Source: Puccinia triticina
Lineage: Eukaryota; Basidiomycota; Pucciniomycetes; Pucciniales; Pucciniaceae
DNA: 64,000 nt
Direction of reading: 5' to 3'
Assembly: GCF_026914185.1 (NCBI RefSeq)
Contig: NC_070561.1
Span: 1,860,001-1,924,000, forward strand
Part shown: one piece after another, positions 52,476-64,000 of the stretch
Numbering within the stretch: the stretch's first letter is position 1
Layout: each line of letters opens with the position of its first letter
Notes under the pieces: generated by a model
The model's input: the letters and a program-made list of their open reading frames with translations, nothing else
What the model was told of the DNA's origin: nothing
Databases searched by the model: none
Made by a program: the position numbers and the translations under genes

Positions 52476-53730
52476 AGTCAGATTGCAACAGGAAGTCATC
52501 CACTGGGTGACAGACTACAGTGGGTGACTCGAGATCTGAGGGGCTCCCGGGAGTGATCTGGAGCCCCAAAAGCTAAATGAAGGACTTCCCGTTGCCTGAA
52601 AGGCTTGATTCAGAGGAGGCCGCTAAACCTTGTTTGCTGGTGAAAACTCAAAATCAATCAACTTTCACCAGCCAGTAAGGTTTAACCTGTCACTCTAGAT
52701 TAAATATTTAAGTCCTCCAATTTCCCTGTGAAAATCTAGACTTTTTTGGCCTATATTCACAACTGGGAGGGTCCCCGATGTGATGGGAAGTCATCTGCTT
52801 CCCGTCAAGATCTGAGGCCTCCCAGAAGTGATCTGGAGCCCCAAATGCTAGATTTCCCGGCAAAAATCTAGACTTTTTGGGTCTATGTCACTGCAAAGGG
52901 GCTTGTATTGGTTGCAACCCCCCCCCCTGGGGTAAGGTTGACCAGAGGGTAGATGCAATTCAAATTGAGGTTGATGAAGGATTTGGTCAACATTTGAAGA
53001 GTGTTACAGACCTGCCAAAAAACCTATTCAAAGTGTGTGGTGCATTGCTTGAAGATGCCCAGGGTGGATGGAATTCAAATTGAGGTTGATGATGGATATG
53101 GTCCGTTTACAAAAGAGCTCAAGGCAAAGGGTTAACACTTACTGTGATTCACTTTTTGTTTTGGGTGGATTAATGACATTGGCCATTGTTGGAGGTTGGC
53201 AGCACAATTGCAGTGTTGGCCCACAGAAAACTTAAAAGGAGGGTCTCCTTGAGTTTGATTTTTCCCTGTGGCCAGCCTTCCCCTGTTGCATTTGCACTGG
53301 AGGTCTTGCCATCAGCCCCCCTCCATCCCCTCCCATTTGGGCCAGGCTAGAGGGGGTTAAACCCGGCCCTTTTTTACTCATGCTTGTCACGGGCTGGGGG
53401 CTCAGTCCAAGGCATTTATGTTTGGGGGCTATTCTATAAAATCTACCCTCTATTATTAATTAAGGGTCTTGATTAATTGACTAACCAAAATTCAATTTCC
53501 AACTATCAAATACCATTTACATTGGGGGGACCGCTCCCGGATGTTGTGCCTGGGTTGCGCGGACCAAAAATTGACCTGGGCGCATTTTGGTAGTTGGAAG
53601 TTGAAATTGAAAATACCAAAAGGTAGTTGGACATGTAATTTTTGCAAAAATGGCAAAAAAAAACATAACTCCTCACTGTGGCACCCAAGCCCCACCAAAA
53701 TGTTACAGAGGGCAGAAACCCCTCTCAAGA
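52476..53730. other. non-coding, several short direct repeats
   Basis: GATCTGAG...AGTGATCTGGAGCCCC occurs at about 52530 and 52810; AATTCAAATTGAGGTTGATGA at 52959 and 53078. No gene seen. Confidence 0.55.
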
Positions 53731-54582
53731 GCACATGGTGAGCTGCATGGCATCAGCACACCGCTACTGTGCACCCATTTAGGCTGGTGTTCTACTAAGG
53801 AACTCCACCAAAGCCATAGCCATGGTTCCCCAGAGGGTCCCAAAATTTTGCAGTGCACAGATTAATCTCTGGAAAAAAAATGATGAGCTGCATGGCATTA
53901 GTACACCTCAGGAATGGGGTGTGCTACTGTGTGCCCATTTTGGCTGGTGTCCTACTAAGGAACACCACCAAAACCTTATCCAAACCCATTCCTGGGGTGT
54001 GCTAATGCCATGAAGATCATCATATTGCTTTCAGAGCTTAATCTGTGTACTGTAAAACTTTTGGGACCCTTTGGGGCACCATGGGTATAGTTTTGGTGGT
54101 GTTCCTTAGTAGGACACCAGCCAAAATGGGTGCACAGTAGCACAACCCATTACTGAGGTGTAATAATGCCATGCAGCTCATTACAGTCAAGTCTCTATTA
54201 ACCCATACCCCTTGGTGGAATGGGCTAAGAGAGACTATGGGTTAATAAGTTGCGTTTACCAGCCATTTTGCAATTTTGGTGGACAGCTCTCTCATGGGTT
54301 AATAGGGAGTATGGGTTAATAGGTATATGGGTTAATCAATAATAGGGACTCAACTGTATATTGTTTTCAGAGCTTTTTCTTTGCACTATAAAATTTTGCA
54401 ACCTTTGAGGCACCGTGGGTATGGTTTTGGTGGTGTTCCTTAGTAGGACACCGGCCAAGATGGGCACACAGTAGCACACCCCATTCCTGAGGTTTAATAA
54501 TTCCATGCAGTTAAACACATTAATTTAAGGGATTTTTCTGTGCACTGTAAAATTTTGGGACCCTTTGGGGCACCATGGCTTT
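53731..54582. repeat. four alternating-orientation copies of an about 130-bp sequence
   Basis: ATGAGCTGCATGGCAT...TACTAAGGAACACCACCAAAACC occurs forward at 53731 and 53882 and reversed at about 54050-54180 and 54390-54515, with a fifth end fragment at 54545. A MITE (54184-54356) sits between the reversed copies. Confidence 0.75.
54184..54356. mobile_element. pogo/Tc1-type MITE, 173 bp (TSD TA)
   Basis: TIR CAGTCAAGTCTCTATTA with inverse TAATAGGGACTCAACTG, flanked by TA on both sides. CAGT ends and a TA duplication fit the pogo/Fot1 group. The interior repeats TATGGGTTAATAGG. Confidence 0.8.
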
Positions 54583-54850
54583 TCTGAGGACGTCTTATGT
54601 TTGTCCTGGACGCCAGCGTCCTCTCATCGGATCGATCATTTATCTGTATGACGTCACTCAAAATCTGCCATAAGTTCAAAGTTGGTTATGAGCGGATCTG
54701 CGATGTACATATTTATTAGGTCGCTTTCCCCGCAACAATCAAGCTGAAGCAAGTCATCAACACAGACAACATCCATATCACGTTCAACAGCTCGCTCTTC
54801 TTTTGTGGTACGACTCATCAAGTTCCCAGACCCGTAGATATCTAACTAAG

Positions 54851-55558
54851 ATGAGGTACATCCCACACTGCCACCCCTCGCTTCGCTTCCCATCTATGAT
54901 AGCATGTTGACCAGAATTCCCGATCAGTTACGCCTCCGTACTAGCCGAAAACGCGCCTCCTGTCGACGAGCAGCCCAAGCCCGATCCAAACCTCTTGGAG
55001 GGCCAGGGAGATCATCTTCCTAACGAAAAACGCGAGGACGATAAATCTGGAGAGAACAATGGTAAGTTGGTTTAACCGATTGGTCAACGTTTGGTTCGTT
55101 CGAATTCCAATACAGCATAAATTCTGATCTTTCCATCCCCCATCAACTGGCTTGTCTAGATGAACATCGCTCCAACCATACGAACGAGGACCGCTCTTCA
55201 TCAACAGTGAAGGAAGACCAAGTCAAGCAAGAGGCAAAGAAAGTCGCCAAGGAAGGAAAGCGGCAATTACAAGACCCAAAAAATCAGGCTGCAGCTATCA
55301 GTCTCGTCAACGTCATCACTCTCAGTGCCACCGCTTTCATTGCGCTCAAGTATTGGAACAAGCCACACTGGGATAAGCGGGTGGTTAGTGGACTCATCGT
55401 TGGAGTTAGCGCAATTATGGGGGGACAAGGGTGAGTCTCGACTCTTATCTTGGACAAATCAGGTCCTGAGCCGATAGTAGCTGATTTTGTCTTTCTTGCT
55501 CCCTTCTGGTGATAGATATCTGGCGAAACTATTTTCTAATTTTCAAAGCAAGCATTGA
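54851..55558 (+). CDS. OM14-like mitochondrial outer membrane protein
   Basis: Exons 54851-54855, 54928-55061, 55160-55430 and 55516-55558 sum to 453 nt, 150 residues. The first exon is only 5 nt (ATGAG); joining it through GTACAT...TCAG gives MSYASVLAENAPP, the conserved start of fungal OM14-domain proteins. The other donors are GTAAGT and GTGAGT. The acidic, Lys-rich middle (KREDDKSGENND, VKQEAKKVAKEGKRQL) precedes two hydrophobic segments (AISLVNVITLSATAFIALKYW and VSGLIVGVSAIMGGQGYLA) that end in a short basic tail. In yeast OM14 sits in the mitochondrial outer membrane; a role as ribosome or import partner here is by family. The stop is TGA, so UGA is used as a stop in this genome. It looks intact. 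Confidence 0.8.
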
Positions 55559-55924
55559 AGTCAGTCACGAGTTTTAAAAATTTCGATAAACGCGTGCAAA
55601 TATCCAACGTCCTTTCATTTTACTCTGACTATCCTGTAGCTGACGATTTACCAACGTAGCCCGCGGCCGGATGGGGTTAACAATGTAGTACCGATGTATC
55701 AAATGACAAGAAACGCGTTTTTGTAACTAAAAAATAGTAATGTGACGCGCTACCGATAGGTGAAGAACCTTATATCAAGCCTAAACCACGCAGATTGATA
55801 TCATGAGCTGTGCGTACTTTGATCAACCTCAAGTCAAGCTAAAAGGATTGCGGGGAGGTGTAAAAATGTTACTCAGACTCTTGGACACAGCGAAGTAAAA
55901 AACTGAGCACACAACAGTTGCAAT
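55559..55924. other. 3' flank of the OM14-like gene
   Basis: No further gene seen. Confidence 0.45.
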
Positions 55925-56105
55925 AGCCCGGTTCACATTGGATTTTTAAGGCCATTTTTATCAATTTTATCATTAAAATTTATGATTTGTTTCAAGTTGG
56001 TCAGATTCTTCTGAAACCACTTTTTCTGATGATTGAAAAATTTGTCAAAATTTTATGATAAAATCAGATAAAAATAGGTTCAAAGTCACCAACGTGAACC
56101 GGGCT
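55925..56105. mobile_element. MITE, 181 bp (TSD AAT)
   Basis: TIR AGCCCGGTTCACATTGG with inverse CCAACGTGAACCGGGCT, flanked by AAT (55922-55924 and 56106-56108). AT-rich interior with further inverted ATTTTATCATAAAATTT. Confidence 0.8.
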
Positions 56106-56214
56106 AATACTACTAGCTCAAAGATTCATTGAATCCAAGGTTGTATTGGTGTTGAGTACGCATTTTTGCCAGCTGGAGGCTCCACGCAGCATCAAGAAAT
56201 GAGTTGATAATTCA

Positions 56215-56824
56215 GGCCCCATTTGGAGCCGATATAATCCAGGCAATATACAGCCAATCCAAAAAAGCTTGGCTTCCTTGGGAGGAATTTCCACCCAAAC
56301 TATGTATTGGATTTGCCAATAATTGCTGTCAAGGTTGGACATATGTATATTCATGCCCACCTCATTCTTATATGCAGGTTGCATATACAGCAGCCAAGTG
56401 AATCCAATAAGCCACTTCCTTTTATTTTTTCTCCATTCTGATTTCAGAATTGAGTGATTCAGCTGATTTTACTCCGGATGCTCCTCTACCGCCGGCTGCG
56501 AGGTTGGACGGTGCCGGTCCCAGTGGCCGGCGTGTTTTTTTTTTGCTACTGAACAGCTTGTTTTGTGGCATCCTGCAAGCGGCTGTGCTTGCAGGTCTGA
56601 ATATCATGTGTCCAACTTTGATGTTGGATGCACATAGGTTGGCAAATCCAAAAGGAATTCCCGCTGGAAATTCCTTCCAAGGAAGCCAAGCTTTTTTGGA
56701 ATGGCTGTATGAGTTTTTTTTGCCTGACATCCTATGTGACATCTGATCAGGTCCGCCAAAACTTGATCAGATGTCACAAAATTCCAGATTATATTGCACA
56801 ATTATATTGGCTCCAAACGGGACC
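56215..56824. mobile_element. foldback/TIR element, 610 bp
   Basis: Ends GGCCCCATTTGGAGCC and GGCTCCAAACGGGACC are inverse, and long inner arms (CAGCCAATCCAAAAAAGCTT... and AAGCTTTTTTGGAATGGCTG) also pair. No clear target duplication and no coding capacity. Confidence 0.7.
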
Positions 56825-57442
56825 AGACTGTCATCTCAAAACCCTCAAATCAAATGACATGTACATGTCTTCACAATCTTCCCTGATCACTCCATAAATA
56901 GAGTGTACCAAAGTTGAAAATTAGGCTGATTCCGCCATCTGAGATGGACTGTCCTCATCCCAATTCAACTGAGTTCACTGTTGAGGTGGTGAAATTGTTC
57001 ATTGAATTTTAATTTTGGATGGAACGAACTCGTATTCCACAATTGAATGGACGACTCCAGTTTTTGGTTCAGGTGATTGCCACAATACAGTCGCAAAGGA
57101 TCAAAGGAGCTTACCGAGATTCAAAGCTTGTATCTGTATCCTCTAGTTGAACTTGTCATGGCTTTGATTTCCATTGGGAGGCCAGCGGGCTAGATGTAGA
57201 TATTAGCAAAGCCTCAGCTTAGTATACTTGTATCACATTCAATTCCTAAAATTAACGGTAGAAATAAATGAAGAGAAACAGCTTGGAACAATGATTCAGT
57301 CACGGGAATTTTGTAGCTATGAGGTTTTGTTTTTGCTGTCTTCCTTTTATCAATCAGTCATCTATCTCACAAACACAAGGAAAACTTAGGGGAAAATAAG
57401 AACATTGTTTGTGAGGGGTGAAAGTCGGTAGCAGAATCAAAT
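56825..57442. other. 3' flank of the ERJ5-like gene
   Basis: No gene or repeat recognised. Confidence 0.45.
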
Positions 57443-59010
57443 TTAGTTGGTTTTTGATTTGCCCCCCTTGCGATTTTTATTCTGCTGAGGTTTAGAGTTT
57501 TCAGAAGTTTCAGTATTAGCGACTTCGTCAGTATCTCCTTCTGGTTCTGCTACATCCTGGGTGTTTGATTTTGCGGCTGAAGAAGTGCTGTCTCCATCAG
57601 AGAGGCCGAGGACCCGGCGAATCATTGCAGGTATGAAGGTTCTTTGGAACGCAGGCTTGGCAGCGGCTGACTCCGCAAGTAGTAATTCTGAAGAAGATAG
57701 GAAACATTATGTCAGCGGTGTTCTGATAAATGTAGTCTTCGGGCCACGTACCTGAACCATCTTCGGCGACGATCCAGACATCGTCACCTTCAACGACCAT
57801 GTCAATCCAGCCAGAGTTGCTGGGCTTGTCTACCTTAGAGCCGGTAACTTGCTGCATTCTCCGACGTTCCTGACGACTCTTGGGGACAGGCATCTCGGAT
57901 TCTTCTCCATTACCTTCTTGTTCATTGCTTAAACTTCTACTGATTGAGATCTTGACTTTCTTTCGTCCTTGTGACTTGGATCCAGAACTTGATTTCTCAA
58001 CCTTCTTGCTCGCAGCTTGTCGGGCCGCAAATTGAAATCTATCGGATAATTTTAGACTCAGCGATCAGCTGAATGAGCTAATGTTTCAAGGCAATAATAT
58101 AAAGAGGTTTGTGGATTAAAGTAAACCCACTTTTGGATTCTTGCTATTTCTGAACGATAGTTTACGTGCTGGGCGCCGTATTGCATCAGAGTCGCTACCA
58201 GCAACACAAACGAAACAGCAAATCCAAGTCCGGGTTGCCATCGTGAGTACATATCTTGAAAAAAAAGAAAGATAAAAAAAACTTCAGCGTGCCTGCTGAT
58301 ATCATGTTTGTTCTGAAAAAAAAGTACTGACATCCTGTTCCTTTCCATCGTGGAACACCATTGTCATGGAAAAAGTTATACCGTTTTCTCTTTTCTTCGT
58401 CCCTCAAAATCGCAGTGATTAAACCTAATCGGGAGAATTTGGCTTCTATAGTTTTGTTCCCTGGGTGTTTATCTGGACTGCATTATTTTTGTTGAAGGAA
58501 ATGTGATGAAATTAAGCAAATCGATTGTCTACAACGAGCAAAGGATGCGCTGCAGCAGACTAACTGTATGGACAACGACAGCTTTCGGGCAGCTTTGTTG
58601 ATTTCATTGAGACTCGCACTCTTCCGTACATTCAAGAATTTATCTGCAGTCTTCATGAAATCAGCTAATATCCCGTAGCGGTAAACGTCTCGCAGGTACT
58701 GACAAAAGGTCATGCCCTTTCCTTCGGCAGCTTCGAGCGCACTAACGAGATCGAAGATTTCACTGCACAGAAGCAGTTGATTAGCCAGTGGAAACACTTT
58801 GTTGTCTTTGTTCCTCAAAAAGGCAAATGTTTACTTACTGATCTTCTGCATCCCATCCACGAACACTAGATCATGCGTCGCGCGGGTCAGATAGATTCGG
58901 TGTGTAAGTTTAAAACCAATCAGCACGAGATAACGAAAAGAACTGACTAACTTTGAGGCAAATAAGGTAAGAGCTAGAAAGCACAACAGGAACGGGATTC
59001 GGCCGATCAT
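57443..59010 (-). CDS. ERJ5-like ER membrane J-domain co-chaperone
   Basis: Seven exons on the minus strand: 59010-58952, 58865-58839, 58762-58565, 58477-58332, 58254-58131, 58038-57752 and 57687-57443, total 1086 nt, 361 residues. A signal peptide (MIGRIPFLLCFLALTLFAS) leads to WDAEDHEIFDLVSALEAAEGKG and a J domain whose HPD triplet is formed at a splice join (SIHPDKHPG, 58565/58477). A membrane segment (PGLGFAVSFVLLVATLMQY), a charged cytosolic part and GWIDMVVEGDDVWIV follow, matching fungal ERJ5-type proteins. Such proteins stimulate ER Hsp70 (Kar2/BiP) ATPase. The segment LRDVYRYGILADFMKTADKF before helix II is longer than usual; I found no clean intron there. Divergent from the Egh16-like gene. 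Confidence 0.84.
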
Positions 59011-59981
59011 TTTGAACCAGGGAAGGAAAATTTATGGCTAGTAGCCCGTTGCACCTACAAAGTTTGTGTGGGCAGAAATGCAAGAGTCAGCTGGCTGGGA
59101 GGTGGAGAAGCTTAAGGAGTTGATGCTTACCTTCCAGTAACTTCAAGTTCTGTTGCGGTCAACGTGTCCAAATTGCCACACCGACCGAGCTCGGTTTCCG
59201 AGGGGGTCTACCAGGTCTACCGTCTCACAGTCTCACCTTCGACGACACTCCCCGACCCCACCGGGGACAAAGAGCTCCAACCCAGACGGCCCCCGAATGT
59301 ATCCGCCACGAGTCAGCAGTGCGTGCAGTGAAGGCAGATCCTGATTCATGAGATCGTGCTCACTATCAAGGCTAAGTTGAATAAAAATTTTGCATAATTA
59401 TTATTACGTGGTGGTGCTCAGGCCAAAAAGAGACAGAGTCGCAGGGACAAGATTAGACTTGCATTGATCCTTTGCCTGCTGACGAATGAACAAAGGAGCC
59501 AAAACAACAAACCTTTTATGGATAGGAGGCCTGAGCACGGTAGTCCCAATTCAGGCCTCATTTAAGTGCTCTGGAGTAAACAGGGGAGGACGCGAACCAA
59601 TCGATTCACTCTCTTGGTCCAGGCTTAACATCTCTTTCCATCCACTGATCCTCACCAGCTTGTGCCCTTTCGTGTACATATCCCGCCCGTGCACCGGTCC
59701 TTTTTTGCACAGGTAATTAAGGTTTCCCAAAGGTAACAGCAGTCTCCCAGGCCATCCGATTAATTTGCCCTGTCATATTGAATATCGTCCAGGGCGACAC
59801 TGACACATCTGCCAGAAACATTGTCTGTTCACCAGACCTCTTTTATAAACATTGCTGCCCGAGTGCGCAACCGACATTTTGCATCAAGTTCTCCTATCAA
59901 ACCGAACCGGATCCCGTACAACCATCAACCACACTTACCAACTTAACACGACATCAATTCGTTTTTTCAGACCACATCACC
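59011..59981. other. shared divergent upstream region
   Basis: About 970 bp between the start codons of the ERJ5-like (minus) and Egh16-like (plus) genes. No coding sequence recognised; a pyrimidine-rich stretch precedes the plus-strand ATG. Confidence 0.5.
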
Positions 59982-61256
59982 ATGTCGATCCGATCCTTTA
60001 CCGCGATTTCCCTTTCAGTGGCTTGTGTTTTGATATCCTTGCTGCCCGAGACGCAAGCTGGAGTATGTTCAATCTTACAAGTTCGCGGGGCCAATGGCAA
60101 GATCGGAACTGGCTTCGGGGTAGTAAGTTTTTGTATCAATCAACGGGAGTTGTGGTTTGGGAGCTTACATCTTTCTCTATCTGTTTTTGATCATCATCTG
60201 TCGTTTTGAAAGCAACCTGACAATGTGGTTCCTCGTACTGGAGGCGGTGATGTAAGTGCCGCATTCGAACATCTGCCAGGGAAGCTCTTCTGATAAATCC
60301 ACCAACTGGGTCTTGATGCGCGTTATTCAGACCGGTGCGGACGCAGCAGAGTTCCAGGCGACTCAAAACCCGAATCCCGCTTGCGGTGTCGTTGCCAAAC
60401 TTCCAGGCAAACGTGTTGACATCTCGTACTTCATGAGTCAAGGTTAGATATGACTTCTTTGACTATCCGAGTGACAACTTATTTACATCATGCGCTGGTG
60501 TTTTCCTTGACGAGCCAGCTGTGGAAGCTGGTGTACCTTCAGTCTTTTCCAACGGATCCATTCCTCTAACCGTGTTTCAGGTCAACCGCATTGGAGGAGG
60601 CCCCATGACGTGTGAATACAGCTCTGTACGTGACTATAACTTGATTACGAAGGATTACAAAAATTGTCTTGCACCTATTTACCATCTTCTAGTACAACAG
60701 GACGCAACTGGCAACTCGTGGCAACCAATGGACATGACTCTCAACATGCTGGGAAATTTTGGTATTGAATCTCAGGAGAATACTAAAATGACCGTAGTCA
60801 CCACCTTACGAGCGTAAGTTCGTTTTTCACAGTAGTATGGCTGGTCACAACGAGCTTACCTCTTTTGTGCTGCTGTAGTGGAAGCAGGTTTACTGGAGGT
60901 CCCAGTAACGACATGGGACTTGTTCGTTGTCGAGCGGGTAAGAATTCACATCAATTTTCCTCTGAAAGGTCTTTGATTTTGAAATTCGGAATTTGCATTC
61001 AGGAACCGACGGAATATGTGGTGGCTGCTTTGTTGTTCAAATGAGTGGTCAGGTGACGGATGCTTCAAACGGCGGCACACCCGCATCCCCCATGAGCTCG
61101 TCTCCTATGCGTGAGTAGTTTTTCCTTGCAATTATAAATCTCAGGATAATGTACTTAATCTTGATGCCATGGGCAGAACTCACCTCGCAACAAATGTCGA
61201 ACGTCGTTTCGAAGGTGATTGACCTTGCCAAAACCCAGAATTTGGTGGCCCACTAG
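59982..61256 (+). CDS. secreted Egh16-like (GEgh16/MAS3-type) protein
   Basis: Eight exons: 59982-60122, 60213-60251, 60331-60442, 60519-60625, 60701-60813, 60879-60937, 61003-61110 and 61177-61256, total 759 nt, 252 residues. All introns are GT-AG and 56-90 nt. A signal peptide (MSIRSFTAISLSVACVLISLL, cleavage after TQA) precedes ILQVRGANGKIGTGFGV, CGVVAKLPGKRVDISYFM, LTVFQVNRIGGGPMTCEY, VRCRAGTDGICGGCFVVQ: the spacing and Cys pattern of the Egh16-like family, first known from powdery mildew and rice blast as infection-stage proteins. Ser/Gly/Pro-rich residues and a short helix end the protein. It appears intact. Its expression during plant infection is inferred from family only. Confidence 0.85.
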
Positions 61257-62399
61257 AGCTGTCATGTAGCTTCTAGTCAATCAAGCCACCAACCCTCACC
61301 CGCTTTTGATCTCTTACCCTCGTTCCTGATTATCCGCGTTTCTACATCTATCAAAGATGACTTTCAGCCATATTGTTTCAAATTGGGCACTTTCAATTGC
61401 TTCTGTGTAAAAACTGCATATACGTTTTGGATTTTTGATTACCCTTTGCATTGTACTCTCAGGAGGCTACTTTTCACGGGCCGGTAAATCCTGGCATCTC
61501 AGATTCTACAGACTCCTACTCAATTATGCAATTCACAAGAGTTCATATTTTCATTGATTTAACGGAGGAGGTCCGGTATAATGCTAGTCAAACATGTGCT
61601 GGCGCAGAAGGCCGGATATCGGACAAGACATATGTGTTAGAGGGGGCCATTTACGCCTCTTCATCTTGCTATCAACCAGCTAACGCGTTACTAGTAACGT
61701 AACATAAGCAACGCAGTAAAAAATCGGCCTGTTACAATATGCGCCAGGGCTTAAGATTGGCTGTTACTAAAACCAATAACACCTGAGTGTAGTAATGGTA
61801 AGTGTTTCACTAAGCAGATAACAGTAGTTATACCGTTATTGCAGCATGTTATGACTACCCACCATTGCTGCTGGTATCACTCATGCTTGACCTGTCAATT
61901 ACAGGGCTGACCCTCAACAAGGGTATTTTATGTGACACCAGTGGATGTTCTTCAACCTATTGAGCTACTATGGCAAATCTAGTAGCTGTGGGATGAGGAT
62001 AGTTTGAGCTTGCATATTGGTCACATAAAAACCCAACCCTAGATGTAGACTGTGTATATACTACTTCCATTGTTGTATCCCTTTCTTCATCTCATTCAAC
62101 CAATACTCATCTCAATTCCACCTCATCAGGTATGCCTGAAGTACTTCCTTCACTTTCATTCCCATTCTTGTTTGACCACATCACTCCTTGTTCCTTTGGT
62201 TTCTCTGATTGTCTCAGGTGCGCTCCCTCATAAGTCTACTTGACTTATATGCTCTTGTGTGCTAATATCATCCCATCACATATTGTCAAGGTCCACTTTC
62301 ATGTGTTTCTTTGCTTCATCTCACAAACCGGTGGTTGGGATCAGCTGGACGTCCGCCATGGGTGAGAAAAATGTGAGAAAGTCAAGATCAGCTTGACCC
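61257..62399. other. non-coding flank
   Basis: 3' flank of the Egh16-like gene. Weak inverted words (CGTTACTAGTAACG at about 61685) hint at an old MITE, but no clean TIR was found. GTGCGCTCCCTCATAAGTCTACTTGA at about 62218 recurs near 63748 and 63816. Confidence 0.45.
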
Positions 62400-63374
62400 T
62401 TTTGCCTGGTTGATGTTTTTGAAGCAAAAACCATTGATTAAAGATGGCTTTGAGTAAAGCATCAAGAGCTCAGCGGAAGAGAAGGAGAATTCACCAACAC
62501 CGCCAGAAAAGCCACCACCAAACCACGTGCAACAGAAGTCAGAAATGATAGCTATTCTGTTGGAGGCGGACAAATCCAATAACAACGACGGCATCCAGCT
62601 TCTACGTGTTGAAAAACAGGATGATTTTGACAATGATATTGAGATATTTGACTTCCAAGAACGCAAGATTTACAAGAGGAACGCTGCAAATGATATGGTC
62701 GGCTTTATTCAGGCCTCTCTAGACAATAGCGCACCTGATGAAGATACTTGTTGCAAGAGATCATCGAGGAAGCAGGGCATGTTTGCCTATTCTTACCAAA
62801 GTTTCATTGCAAATTAAACCCAATTGAGTTGTTCTGGTCTTACATCAAGGAATGTGAGTGATGAAAAAAAACAACTGTCTTTAACATTTTTATTCATTGT
62901 CTTCTTTTTTTTAGCTTATTGCAAACAGAGCCACAGGTTTAATAGGGGGATTCAAAGTTGGCCATGCACAATCTGCATGCACTTTTGCAAGTTGGTGTTC
63001 AAGGCTTTTATTGAACACCAAATTTCAAAAATACATTCAAGCAGGCTTAAGGGTTGTAGTACAATGTGGCTTGCATGCACTTTTGCAACTCGGTGTTCAA
63101 GAATGAACTTGAACACCAACTTGCAAAAGGTCGCATCTGGCGAACTTTGAAACCCCCTAATAGCTTCAAGGATCATGAGATGCTATTTGAGAAAGTTTGG
63201 CAGTTGTGTCCTACCACAACAATCAGGAAATACTTTTGCCGCATCAATGGGAAAATCTCAGTTTACAAGGAAGGATACAATTGCTCTCAATTGGCCATTC
63301 TTATGAACCAATACAAATCACACCAATGCATTCCTCAGAATGCAGCAATCAGGGTCAACATGCTTATAAATTAG
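62400..63374 (+). pseudogene. decayed DDE (Tc1/IS630-type) transposase
   Basis: The block LLQEIIEEAGHVCLFLPKFHCKLNPIELFWSYIKE (62737-62855) holds the NPIE catalytic Glu region. After an intron-like gap and a MITE insertion, coding-like sequence resumes at NSFKDHEMLFEKVWQLCPTTTIRKYFCRINGKISVYKEG and YKSHQCIP (63158-63350), the C-terminal block of this family. The upstream part is frameshifted (TAG and TGA codons near 62720). Non-functional. Confidence 0.65.
62945..63157. mobile_element. MITE, 213 bp (TSD TAATA)
   Basis: GGGGGATTCAAAGTT and inverse AACTTTGAAACCCCC (one mismatch) with TAATA on both sides (62940-62944 and 63158-63162); a TA-only duplication is also possible. It interrupts the transposase remnant. 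Two internal GTGTTCAA...TTGAACAC hairpins. Confidence 0.78.
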
Positions 63375-64000
63375 TTACATATGTTATGTTTATAGATATG
63401 TGAATTAAGTGTCAGATTATGGCTTTAGAAATCTCTGTAAGCCCATAAAATAAGTATAAGTCCATATGTATGGCCTTATAGTATGTATATATGCCCAGCT
63501 CCCAATTGCAGAGACCAAAAAAAATGGAACTTTTTTTTGGCTGGAGCAATCACCAAGCCCACTTAGATTTAGAATCTAAAACATCCAAAGACCCCAAAAA
63601 TGTGGTCAATGTTAGTTTTGGGCCTATGTTACACTCTCAGGTTCACCCTGTGTCTTGATTTCAACTTTTACCCACAGGCTGGTACTGATGGATGACTACT
63701 GCAACTGTACTCATCTCTATTCCGCCTCATAACCTTTGTCTCCAGCTGCACCCCCTCATAAGTATACTTGAATTATTTGCTTTTGTCTGCTAATAAAATC
63801 CTTTTATCATCAAGGTGTGCTCCCTCATAAGTCTACTTGACTCATTTGCTTGGGATCTTCATGCGCCACCAAGAGCCCATTAGCTATGCGGGGGCTCATG
63901 GTGGGCTTTCTGGGAATTCAAAGGCCCATGGGCTATTCAGTGGCCCGGGTTGATACTTCTAGACCACCAAAAGCCCATGTTGAGATTTTGGGCCCATCAC
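63375..64000. other. non-coding right end
   Basis: Two copies of CTCCCTCATAAGTCTACTTGA-like sequence (63748 and 63816) and a GCCCAT/ATGGGC-rich stretch from about 63870. No gene seen. Confidence 0.45.

Noticed and set aside
58625..58720. Extra intron in ERJ5-like exon 3
   Set aside because: Family comparison hints at an insertion, but no GT-AG pair keeps frame; reading through keeps the ORF open.
61680..61860. MITE near 61680
   Set aside because: Palindromic words only; ends and target duplication could not be defined.

Overview
This window looks like nuclear DNA of a basidiomycete, most probably a rust fungus (Pucciniales). The evidence is short introns (about 55-120 nt) with GTAAGT-type donors and CTAAC/CTGAC branch sites, and families that are typical of rusts: a Tet-like 2OG-Fe(II) oxygenase, an alpha-kinase, a Mutator-like protein fused to an OTU protease, and a secreted Egh16-like protein. 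I cannot name the species from sequence alone.

Most of the window is nested transposons. From left to right: the end of a MULE transposase fused to an OTU protease (2-2397); a young chromodomain Ty3/gypsy element (Gypsy I, 3242-12074) whose 5' end also carries a GC-rich spliced frame overlapping the polyprotein; and a Tet-like oxygenase gene split at codon level by a 13,954-bp terminal-inverted-repeat element (12904-26857) flanked by TAA. That element carries an IS630/Tc1-like transposase, a second unknown gene and a tandem-hairpin satellite. A second gypsy element (Gypsy II, 17504-26343) sits in the satellite. It has a textbook -1 frameshift site, an unusually long tRNA-Tyr primer match and five homologous intron-like modules.

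The middle (28-50 kb) is a transposon graveyard: an alpha-kinase pseudogene, a hAT transposase remnant, a DIRS/Ngaro-like RT-RNase H element, an unknown two-exon gene, a 10-bp CACGTG-rich array, a LINE ORF1 split by a non-autonomous hAT element, several MITEs, and a Copia element with identical 105-bp LTRs but three in-frame TGA codons. The Copia is nested in a small TIR element that is nested in a hairpin satellite. Two 215-bp LTR-like elements with an internal class-II tRNA-like sequence and exact 5-bp target duplications are also present.

Four intact-looking host genes lie on the right, and their spliced lengths are exact multiples of three: a UPF0132/Tic20-like membrane protein (51260-52091, minus), an OM14-like mitochondrial outer membrane protein (54851-55558, plus), an ERJ5-like ER J-domain protein (57443-59010, minus) and a secreted Egh16-like protein (59982-61256, plus; divergent from ERJ5 across about 970 bp). 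The window ends in a decayed DDE transposase with a MITE inside it.
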